From Planctomycetota bacterium (lineage in GTDB: Bacteria; Planctomycetota; Phycisphaerae; WQYP01): a DNA stretch of 12,007 nt. The notes below the pieces were generated by a model, which was given only the letters and a program-made list of their open reading frames with translations, made no database searches and was not told where the DNA came from. The position numbers and the translations under genes were made by a program. Location: the NCBI GenBank assembly GCA_021828935.1, contig JAJZCU010000023.1, positions 1 to 12,007 on the forward strand. Reading direction: 5' to 3'. This document shows, in pieces, positions 1 to 5,513 of this stretch; the first letter of the stretch is position 1, and each line of letters begins with the position of its first letter.

Positions 1-2
1 CG

Positions 3-1046
3 GCCGGCGCCGCCGCCCCGCCGGCCGAATTGCGGGAAATTGTTGATAATGCGCCGGATGGCAAGTTTTCCGATAAAGAATTTGAGATGGACAAGCAGCG
101 TTTTGAACTCAACAGCTTTATCAACCGCTGCCAGGCCGTGGCCGTGGCCATCAAGGCCTTAAGCGACCAGGAAATGCCCGGTTTTGTCTATTGGCTGGAA
201 AATACCGGCCGCACGCACCGCTGCATGCAGTTTAGTTCCAGCCCCATAGACGTGGCGGAGCACTTAAAAAGCAATCTTTTTGAGGCCAAAGACAGCGTTA
301 TCCTCACCAGCGCCACCCTGGCCACCGGTCCGGCGCCGGCGTCCGGCGGGAAACCGGCCCGGGCCGACGCCGCCGCTTTCGATTATTTCCGCCGTCGCGT
401 GGGCTTAAATGATGGCGCCGTGCTGCACTTAGGGTCGCCATTTGATTATCAAACGCAGATGACGCTGTATCTGGAAACGCAGTTGCCCGCGCCGGATTCG
501 CCTGATTTTCTGCCCGCCGCCATGCAAAGGGCCATGGAATATATTAAACAAACCGAAGGGCGGGCGTTCGTGTTGTTCACCAGCTATGCCATGATGGACA
601 AAGCCGCCCTGCTGCTGGAAGAACCTTTGCGCGCCCTGGGCTATCCGCTGTTGGTGCAGGGGCGGCAGATCTCGCGTGGGCTGCTGCTGCGGCAATTCAA
701 GCAGGCCGATCACAGCGTGCTGCTGGGCACCGATACATTTTGGCAGGGGGTTGATGTGCCCGGCGACGCATTGTCCAATGTCATCATCACGCGGCTGCCG
801 TTTTCCGTGCCGGACAAGCCCCTGACTCAGGCGCGGGTGGAGAAGCTCAAGGCGCAGGGGGGCAACCCGTTTCAGGAATTTTCGCTGCCGGAGGCCATTA
901 TTAAATTCAAGCAGGGCTTCGGGCGGCTCATTCGCACCCGCACTGATCAAGGTATCGTAGTGGTGTTGGACAACCGTTTGGTGGGCAAGGCGTACGGCAA
1001 GGCATTTCTGGCGGCACTTCCGCCGTGTCGCGTGATCCAGGTTTGA
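3..1046 (+). CDS. DinG/Rad3-family ATP-dependent DNA helicase, 3' part only
   Basis: This is the C-terminal part, about 347 residues, of a superfamily 2 helicase of the DinG/XPD (Rad3) type; the gene starts upstream of the window. Seen in the sequence: SVILTSATLAT (about 290-325), a strand-loop with FVLFTSYAMM (about 565-595), the motif V region LLGTDTFWQGVDVPG (about 721-765), ITRLPFSVPDKP just after it, and motif VI QGFGRLIRTRTDQG (about 912-953). Together these are the helicase C2 domain (RecA-like domain 2). The Walker A, DEAH box and any Fe-S cysteines would lie upstream and cannot be checked. Family members unwind 5'-3' and resolve R-loops or other structures during replication and repair in the cytoplasm. 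The frame is open to the window edge through an Ala/Pro-rich stretch, so the TTG at 30 is not a real start. A Gly/Ala/Pro-rich insert follows the SATLAT motif (about 327-375). It stops at TGA 1044-1046. The family is certain; whether it is the DinG orthologue or a paralogue is not. Confidence 0.93.
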   Translation, partial: AGAAAPPAELREIVDNAPDGKFSDKEFEMDKQRFELNSFINRCQAVAVAIKALSDQEMPGFVYWLENTGRTHRCMQFSSSPIDVAEHLKSNLFEAKDSVILTSATLATGPAPASGGKPARADAAAFDYFRRRVGLNDGAVLHLGSPFDYQTQMTLYLETQLPAPDSPDFLPAAMQRAMEYIKQTEGRAFVLFTSYAMMDKAALLLEEPLRALGYPLLVQGRQISRGLLLRQFKQADHSVLLGTDTFWQGVDVPGDALSNVIITRLPFSVPDKPLTQARVEKLKAQGGNPFQEFSLPEAIIKFKQGFGRLIRTRTDQGIVVVLDNRLVGKAYGKAFLAALPPCRVIQV

Positions 1047-1194
1047 AGGCCCATGGGGGCGGCGGCGGATGGTCGTCTGCCCCGCCTTTTCAGTCCGACG
1101 CCAGATGGGGCTTGCGAAGAAATAATGACGCAAGCGGCCCAGTGGTCCCGGCTTTGCATTTTCTTTCAACGGCCGTTCTGCTTTGGAGACAATC

Positions 1195-1680
1195 ATGTGT
1201 AGCCGGTTATTAAAACGTATGCTCTTGGGCGCGGCCGCCGGTTTGGCCGGAACTGTTGCCTTGCAGCTTCTGGAAATGGGAAAAGCACAGGTGGCCCCTG
1301 ACGCCGAACCGCCCATCAAAGATCCGGGGCCGTTAATGGCCCGCATCGCCCTGCGCCGGGTGCCGCCACATGTGCGTTTGCGGCTGCCAACGGCCACGGA
1401 AGAAATCATCGGCACAATGCTTGGGCTGGGGTACGGCGCCACCTTTGGGATGATCTATTCCTCGGCACAATCAGAAGCCTTTAACGTAGTCCTTGACGGC
1501 ACGGTGCTGGGCATTGGCTGCTGGGCCGTAGGCTACCTGGGCTGGTTGCCGGTGTCTGGCCTTATGCCGCCAATTTGGGAACAGGAACCCACGCAGGCCA
1601 TCACGCCGGTGGTGGAGCATGTGGTCTACGGCATTGTCACCGTGGCGGCGTACGAGGCGTTGCGCCACGCGCTTGAATAG
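1195..1680 (+). CDS. Small multi-spanning membrane protein, possibly YagU/DUF1440-like
   Basis: Encodes 161 residues. I chose the ATG at 1195 because GGAG (1185-1188) lies six bases upstream; the in-frame TTG at 1183 sits before that ribosome-binding site. Four hydrophobic stretches are visible: residues about 9-25 (GAAAGLAGTVALQLLEM), 70-88, 98-118 (GTVLGIGCWAVGYLGWLPV) and 139-155 (HVVYGIVTVAAYEAL). The first is Gly/Ala-rich after a basic MCSRLLKRM start. A polar loop of about 35 residues lies between segments 1 and 2. The pattern of a Gly-rich first helix and a final helix carrying a conserved-looking His-x-x-Tyr-Gly is reminiscent of the YagU/DUF1440 inner-membrane proteins, but this is from memory of the family shape only. 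It follows the helicase gene on the same strand after a 148-base gap with no clear terminator. The role is unknown. Coding status is well supported by the start signal and the hydrophobic periodicity. Confidence 0.75.
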   Translation: MCSRLLKRMLLGAAAGLAGTVALQLLEMGKAQVAPDAEPPIKDPGPLMARIALRRVPPHVRLRLPTATEEIIGTMLGLGYGATFGMIYSSAQSEAFNVVLDGTVLGIGCWAVGYLGWLPVSGLMPPIWEQEPTQAITPVVEHVVYGIVTVAAYEALRHALE

Positions 1681-1721
1681 GGGGGCTGCTTCCGCCGCGG
1701 GCAACCGCGGGGCATGTGCTG

Positions 1722-1780
1722 GCAGGTTGGCGGCGTGGGGCCGGAACTGGTGGATGTCGGGCTATTTTTTGCCAACCTGC
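1722..1780. repeat. Perfect 10-base inverted repeat with T6 beside one arm
   Basis: GCAGGTTGGC (1722-1731) is the exact reverse complement of GCCAACCTGC (1771-1780). The 39-base loop ends in six Ts (1765-1770). Both arms are flanked by a related GCTGG element, so the two sides look like copies in opposite orientation. The T run precedes the second arm rather than following it, so this is not a standard plus-strand terminator, and on the minus strand the A-rich side follows the arm. Function is unknown; it could be chance. Confidence 0.4.
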
Positions 1781-2284
1781 ACTTCCAGCCAGAAATCACG
1801 TAAAACTTTATTAGCGGCCGCCGTGCCGATGCCTGCAATTGCGCCCCTTGGGCGCCGCGGTCGACGCGCATCGGCGCCCATTGCGGCAACGTAACGTGCA
1901 TTCGAACGCGCACGGCATCGGCAAATATCAAACCCGTGACCAAAACTGTTAGCCGCCCGCGCCGGCCCCATTGGGCCGCGGCGGGCGCGTGGCGGCAGGG
2001 CAATTCTACGGCGCTGCGGGGTCGGCTGGTGCGCCAATGTGCCGTCGTGCGGAAGGAAATGTGGGGCACTGCGCTGCCGACGGGAACTGTGCTACGCAGG
2101 AAATGTGTTGCGCGCCCCCGCGCGTCTGCGGACGCGGCTAATAGTGGGCGTCGGATTTGTTCGCAACGGACGCGGGGTTTTGTGCGCCGAACCCGGCGTA
2201 AAATGCCCACGCAGTACCGCCGACGGCTGCGTGCGTTTCTCATGTTTTCAAAAAAATTGCCAAACCCAGTATCGCGGTAGGTCA

Positions 2285-2319
2285 TGCATAAACCTTCAAA
2301 ATCTTTTAAGGGTTATGCA
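2285..2319. repeat. AT-rich dyad symmetry, 7 + 4 paired bases
   Basis: TGCATAA (2285-2291) pairs with TTATGCA (2313-2319). After one A/G mismatch, CCTT (2293-2296) pairs with AAGG (2308-2311) around an 11-base loop made mostly of A and T. It stands out as AT-rich in a GC-rich neighbourhood. It could be an operator for a dimeric regulator or an RNA hairpin. No T run follows, so it is not an intrinsic terminator. The CATAA/TTATG ends recall Xer dif arms, but their spacing is wrong for dif. Confidence 0.5.
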
Positions 2320-2684
2320 ATCAGTCGCGGAAACTGTCCAACAAGAACGGGGCCTTTTCCGGCGCCTCAAGAGCACACGGTGGGCCGGTTTGGTTGCCGC
2401 TGATTTGGCGCGCATGCGCATGGCCATTTTTCACGTGTAATGGCGCACATGGGGAAAAACTGATAACCAACGCCACTCGCCGGGTCGCAGTGAATCCAGG
2501 GGCTACGGCCCGGGGCCTGTGCAGGCTGCAGGAGTGCGGAACCGTTGGTTGCGTGTCGGTAATCAATGGCGCGCATGGACGCCCCCGGTCGTATACCGCT
2601 TTGCCCAGGGCGACGGCAGTTGGCGCCGAATCCAACCCGCCATGGCGCCCGACGGATGGCAATGTCCGCGGATGTCAATTCCAA

Positions 2685-2771
2685 CGGAGAGAGTGGGATT
2701 CGAACCCACGCTGCGCTTGCGCACAGACCGGTTTTCGAAACCGGCGCCTTCAGCCGCTCAGCCATCTCTCC
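2685..2771 (-). tRNA. tRNA-Ser (anticodon CGA)
   Basis: Read on the minus strand this is an 87-base class II tRNA. The acceptor stem GGAGAGA (2771-2765) pairs perfectly with TCTCTCC (2692-2686), with discriminator G at 2685 as expected for serine. The D arm contains GCTGAGCGGC. The anticodon stem CCGGT/ACCGG encloses loop TTCGAAA, giving anticodon CGA, which reads UCG. A long variable arm with stem TGCG/CGCA follows, then T arm GTGGG-TTCGAAT-CCCAC. CCA is not encoded. No gene lies on either side for several hundred bases, so it appears to be a single-gene unit. Confidence 0.97.
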
Positions 2772-3119
2772 AGCGTATGCCGCCGGTGGCGACGAACGGC
2801 GGGTATGCCATTTCGACCGCCGCGCTGGTGACAATATGTTCATCGAATGCGGCACGCGGGTCAAGCGTGCCAAGGCTGCCAATAAGAAGAAGGTGATGAC
2901 TGGAACTTGGCTCGCGCAAGAAAATCCACGCATTGCACTCTACAGAACCATCCCTTTGAAAAATGCGTGCCCTTCAGGCCTTCAATCATTCTTCGCAATA
3001 ATCGGCGACATTCATGGCTTTGGCCCACCATTTGCCACGCTGGGCGTATTGACGCTCGCTACTTGGGGCTGACGTTCAGTTTCAACGGCGAACACCATGG
3101 TTGCTAGGAGTGCATCGTT
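2772..3119. other. Intergenic region upstream of two small membrane-protein genes
   Basis: About 350 bases with no supportable gene. Plus-strand frames here are continuations of frames running through the tRNA. The region must hold the promoter of the minus-strand tRNA-Ser on its left side and that of the plus-strand gene at 3120 on its right, but I could not pick a -35/-10 pair with acceptable spacing for either. Confidence 0.5.
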
Positions 3120-3356
3120 ATGTTGACCGGATCCCATTCTCATCAAGAAGGCTCTGTGGCCCGCGCGATTGAACAACAGACCGCCAAAATTCCGTCGGAC
3201 GCGTTTCTGTGGACCGCATTCGGTGCGATCGGTCTTTCGCTGGCCCTGCAGGCCATGGGCAAGAAGCATGAGGCTACATTTGTAGGCCATTGGGCGCCCA
3301 CGATTCTGATCCTCGGCGTGTACAACAAGCTTGTCAAGGTCGCAGGGTCAGATTAA
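3120..3356 (+). CDS. Small two-helix membrane protein, conserved hypothetical type
   Basis: Encodes 78 residues, with AGGAG at 3106-3110 nine bases before the ATG. A polar N-terminal part containing VARAIEQQTAKIPSD is followed by two hydrophobic segments, about residues 28-46 (FLWTAFGAIGLSLALQA) and 53-70 (TFVGHWAPTILILGVYNK), joined by a short charged turn (GKKHE), and it ends KVAGSD. I recall similar short proteins with the same ending, roughly a YNKLVK motif then GSD, as uncharacterised proteins in several environmental phyla; no function is established. The charged tail and short loop suggest a helical hairpin in the inner membrane. The next gene, 165 bases downstream on the same strand, encodes another small membrane-anchored protein of stress type, so a role in envelope stress is a reasonable guess but only that. 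Confidence 0.8.
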   Translation: MLTGSHSHQEGSVARAIEQQTAKIPSDAFLWTAFGAIGLSLALQAMGKKHEATFVGHWAPTILILGVYNKLVKVAGSD

Positions 3357-3521
3357 ACCTGCACACTGATGCCAGCGCAAGCAAGCAGCCGCTGTGCGTC
3401 GGACGCCACAAATGTCCGACGTTCGCAATCGGTACGCCGTTCGCTAATTCTTATGTTTTGGTGACAGCACCCGTGCGCGGCGCCGGGTATGTTTATCCAC
3501 GGTTTACGAAAGGAATGTTTT

Positions 3522-3794
3522 ATGCCCGATGACGCACCGAACATGCAGGAACGGATGGAACACATGGGCCACGCGGCCGGCGACATGGCTTCGCAGGCGC
3601 AAGATGCCGCGAAGCAGGCCAAGGACAAAGTTGCTGATGTCAGCCAGCAGAGTCTGCAATATGCGCGCGAAAAATCGCGCATGGTGCAGGACATGACCGA
3701 GCATTACGTTCAGGAAAATCCATGGTACGCCGTGGGCATTGCCGTGGGCGTGGGCGTGCTGGTTGGCTTGCTGATCAGCAACAGCCGCTCGTAG
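3522..3794 (+). CDS. DUF883 (ElaB/YqjD-like) membrane-anchored stress protein
   Basis: Encodes 90 residues. The start at 3522 is set by AAAGGA (3509-3514), seven bases upstream; an in-frame ATG at 3489 lies before that site. Residues 1-62 form an amphipathic, Ala/Gln/Lys-rich helix with coiled-coil character (MASQAQDAAKQAKDKVADV). Then comes the family hallmark: a short ENPW motif (residues 65-68) followed by one C-terminal transmembrane helix rich in Gly and Val (about 69-86) and a polar tail. In Enterobacteria the ElaB/YqjD/YgaM proteins of this fold are tail-anchored inner-membrane proteins induced in stationary phase and able to bind ribosomes; transfer of that role to this protein is inference. 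The length matches the family. A strong terminator lies 35 bases downstream. The start and family are well supported. Confidence 0.88.
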   Translation: MPDDAPNMQERMEHMGHAAGDMASQAQDAAKQAKDKVADVSQQSLQYAREKSRMVQDMTEHYVQENPWYAVGIAVGVGVLVGLLISNSRS

Positions 3795-3828
3795 GCTGGG
3801 CTAAAACCATAGGAAACAATGGAGGCAT

Positions 3829-3872
3829 CCGTCGGCCGCGAGATGAGCTCGCGGTGCGACGGACTTTTTTTT
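3829..3872 (+). terminator. Rho-independent terminator after the DUF883 gene
   Basis: A long GC-rich hairpin: CCGTCG (3829-3834) pairs with CGACGG (3857-3862), and an inner CCGCGAG (3836-3842) pairs with CTCGCGG (3848-3854). After A-C, eight Ts follow (3865-3872). The T tract runs into the complement of the stop codon of the convergent hydrolase gene (TAA, 3873-3871). There is no T run on the opposite side of the hairpin, so it should act on plus-strand transcripts only. Confidence 0.92.
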
Positions 3873-4503
3873 ACCGCGATTGCAGCCACGGGTTGATCTG
3901 CCGTTCGCGGCCAATGGTCGTCGACGGGCCGTGGCCGGAATAAACCAGCGTCTCATCAGGCAGATGCATGACGCGCTGCAAAGAAGTCTGCATGTCACGC
4001 GGATTCGAATCGGGCAAGTCAGTGCGTCCGATGGATTGGGCGAACAATAAATCGCCTGCGAACAGCACGCTGTCGGCAGCGCTGTAGAGGCAAACGTGTC
4101 CGGGGGCGTGCCCAGGCGTAAACATCACAACCAGTTTGCCATCGCCCAAAGAAACTTCCGCATTGTCTTCCAAATATGCGTCCGCCTTGCGGGAAGGAAT
4201 GACAAAGGGAATGGGAAACATGGCGCTGCCGGGTTGCGTCAGCTTGGGTTCATCCAGCCGATGGATCAATACGCGGGCGGCCGGGAAGGCGTCGGTGATC
4301 AGTTGATGATCGGCGGTGTGGTCCCAGTGCCCGTGGGTTAATAGTAAATACTTGACGGTCCACTTGCGGCGGGCCGCGATGGCCAGCAGCGGCGCAGCGA
4401 CGCCATGCGGCGCGTCAATAATGGCGGCGTGGCCGGTGCGTTGATCGGCCACAATGTAACCATTGGTGGCCACAGGACCGCCGGTATGCGAATGAATTTC
4501 CAT
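3871..4503 (-). CDS. MBL-fold metallo-hydrolase, glyoxalase II/YcbL-like
   Basis: Encodes 210 residues with every metal ligand of the glyoxalase II-type metallo-beta-lactamase fold: THGHWDH (His57, His59, Asp61, His62), His136 in PGHAPGH, Asp151 in FAGDLLFAQSIGRTDLP and His191 in VYSGHGP. The short C-terminus lacks the long helical substrate domain of classical GloB, so it belongs with the compact YcbL-like, persulfide-dioxygenase-like or generic hydrolase branch. Likely chemistry is hydrolysis of a thioester or related ester, or oxidation of a glutathione-persulfide-type substrate, with two metals in the cytoplasm; the substrate cannot be read from sequence. The start MEIHSHTGGPVATNGYIV matches the usual N-terminus of the family. 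No Shine-Dalgarno precedes it; a promoter ends seven bases upstream, implying a leaderless mRNA. It converges on the DUF883 gene. Confidence 0.95.
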   Translation of the reverse strand: MEIHSHTGGPVATNGYIVADQRTGHAAIIDAPHGVAAPLLAIAARRKWTVKYLLLTHGHWDHTADHQLITDAFPAARVLIHRLDEPKLTQPGSAMFPIPFVIPSRKADAYLEDNAEVSLGDGKLVVMFTPGHAPGHVCLYSAADSVLFAGDLLFAQSIGRTDLPDSNPRDMQTSLQRVMHLPDETLVYSGHGPSTTIGRERQINPWLQSR

Positions 4504-4509
4504 GGAGAG

Positions 4510-4537
4510 AGTATAGGTGAATGCCCAAGGCTTTCAA
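4510..4537 (-). promoter_or_regulatory. Sigma-70-like promoter for a leaderless MBL hydrolase mRNA
   Basis: On the minus strand, TTGAAA (4537-4532) and TATACT (4515-4510) each match the bacterial consensus at five of six positions, with a 16-base spacer. The last base of the -10 box is seven positions before the A of the ATG at 4503, so transcription would begin at or next to the start codon. The absence of any ribosome-binding site between them agrees with this. Confidence 0.7.
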
Positions 4538-4628
4538 CCATGTGCCGGGGACGGCGACGAGAGCCGCAGATGTGTCGAAAAATCCCCCCGGTGCCCCAGA
4601 ACTGCGCTCCACCGACGCATTCTCGCCC

Positions 4629-4709
4629 GCCCCGAATGGGGCCGCGTGATATTGGCCCCGCGTTTCAACACGGGGTGGCGTATCCCCCGTTGCCAGGCCC
4701 CAGCGGGGC
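4629..4709. repeat. Cluster of three GC-rich hairpins, REP-like
   Basis: Three consecutive short palindromes are present. GCCCC-GAAT-GGGGC lies at 4629-4642. A 20-base hairpin at 4656-4675 has outer CCCCG/CGGGG and inner pairs continuing through one G-T wobble to a loop of about four bases. GCCCC-AGC-GGGGC lies at 4697-4709. All share a CCCC/GGGG core. Such clusters between genes resemble repetitive extragenic palindromes; they might also act as a weak terminator or mRNA-stabilising end for the minus-strand DUF488/amt transcript. Copy number elsewhere in the genome cannot be judged here. Confidence 0.55.
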
Positions 4710-4821
4710 GGAAGGCGCGTCGCCCAGCAATGCAAACACTCCGCCCTTCGCTTAGCACATGGAGCAACCCAGCGCCCGCGGGAGTACATTGTCAAGGGCT
4801 TTACATTGACCGACCAGCGGC

Positions 4822-5472
4822 TCAAGCAGGGCGGCGGGGGCCGCTAATTTGAGGAGTTGCTGGCGCGGATTCCGGACAGCCATCCGTCGCCCTGGTTTCC
4901 GCCGGTGGATACGTGACGCGCGGCGGATCGGCACGTTTGTCAACCACGGCGAATGGCGTGGCGCGATGTGGTTTGGCTTGCGTGCGGCTGGTGATATGGC
5001 GGACTTCAATATCGCGCGCCAGCAGTGCGTCGGCAATCAGCGAGCGGTGGCAGCGCCACGGGACCGCCTCGGCGCACATCACGGCGATGCGTTTCTTGCC
5101 GGCCAGTTTGATAAGTTGCTGCAGTCCCTGTTCAAATTCCGCGGTGGCCATGTAGTCGGCATAGCCGCGGAAGCTGGCGTTGCGCCAGCCGGCGTTTACG
5201 GAGTCTCTGCGGCTGTGCCGCAGGCCGCCCAATTTTTTGATATGCCGGTAGGCGATGCGGCGGTTACGCAGCAATGGGGCGAGTTGTTGTTTGGAAAACC
5301 AGGGCATGCGGCGGGATTTGGGCACGGTGCGGGCATCAATAATTTGTTGAATGGCAAAAGTCCGCAGGAGATCAATAAATTCATCCATGCTGCGCGTGGA
5401 ATGGCCAATGGAGTACAGCACCGGTAACGGCTGCTTCGCGGTCGTATGGGCTTTGTGTCGAACGGCGGCCAT
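4822..5472 (-). CDS. DUF488 domain protein
   Basis: Encodes 216 residues from the ATG at 5472. The frame is open back to a GTG at 5541, but residues before 5472 are unlike the family and would overlap the amt gene. Hallmarks are YSIGHSTRS (residues 20-28), a conserved basic stretch SRRMPWFS (53-60), LGGLR (81-85), FRGYADYM (101-108) and the signature MCAEAVPWRCHR (132-143), followed by SLIADALLARDIEVRHI. The family is widespread and cytosolic. Its conserved Cys and His residues suggest a catalytic or metal/nucleotide site, but no reaction is firmly established. About 40 residues rich in Pro, Arg and Ala follow the domain and are probably disordered. No clear Shine-Dalgarno is visible. It starts 41 bases after the amt stop on the same strand and is probably co-transcribed with it. 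Confidence 0.92.
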   Translation of the reverse strand: MAAVRHKAHTTAKQPLPVLYSIGHSTRSMDEFIDLLRTFAIQQIIDARTVPKSRRMPWFSKQQLAPLLRNRRIAYRHIKKLGGLRHSRRDSVNAGWRNASFRGYADYMATAEFEQGLQQLIKLAGKKRIAVMCAEAVPWRCHRSLIADALLARDIEVRHITSRTQAKPHRATPFAVVDKRADPPRVTYPPAETRATDGCPESAPATPQISGPRRPA

Positions 5473-5513
5473 GGCAAATAATAGCGGTCGATACGGCGGC
5501 CTTCCGGGTACGT

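Larger units (their letters stand above)
1681..2684. other. One-kilobase stretch without a convincing gene
   Basis: Open frames exist on both strands here, but their translations are Arg/Ala/Pro-rich, as expected of GC-rich non-coding DNA, and none has a persuasive start signal or motif. The most protein-like scrap is the end of a minus-strand frame closing at 1762, whose last residues read VLRDFWLEVQVGKK; it may be a gene remnant or chance. Notable structures are a 10-base inverted repeat (1722-1731 and 1771-1780) and an AT-rich dyad at 2285-2319, listed separately. I looked for SRP RNA, 6S RNA, tmRNA and RNase P RNA signatures and saw none. Confidence 0.5.
4504..4821. other. Spacer between MBL and DUF488 genes, hairpin-rich
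   Basis: No gene is supportable in these 318 bases. It holds the MBL promoter at its left edge and a cluster of short GC hairpins in the middle (listed separately). The rest, next to the DUF488 stop, shows no T-tracted terminator on the minus strand. Confidence 0.5.

Noticed and set aside
429..1442. Minus-strand open frame of 337 codons
   Set aside because: It is antisense to the helicase and to the start of the next gene; the translation is Arg/Pro/His-rich with no motif, while the plus-strand frame has all helicase motifs.
2285..2319. Xer dif site
   Set aside because: The CATAA and TTATG half-sites are about 21 bases apart instead of the 6-8 bases of a dif core, and the rest of the arms do not match.
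2367..2933. Minus-strand frame containing MAERLKAPVSKTG
   Set aside because: This is the familiar false translation of a tRNA-Ser gene; the tRNA explains the sequence completely.
4849..5427. Plus-strand open frame of 192 codons
   Set aside because: It is antisense to the DUF488 gene, whose signature motifs are unmistakable.
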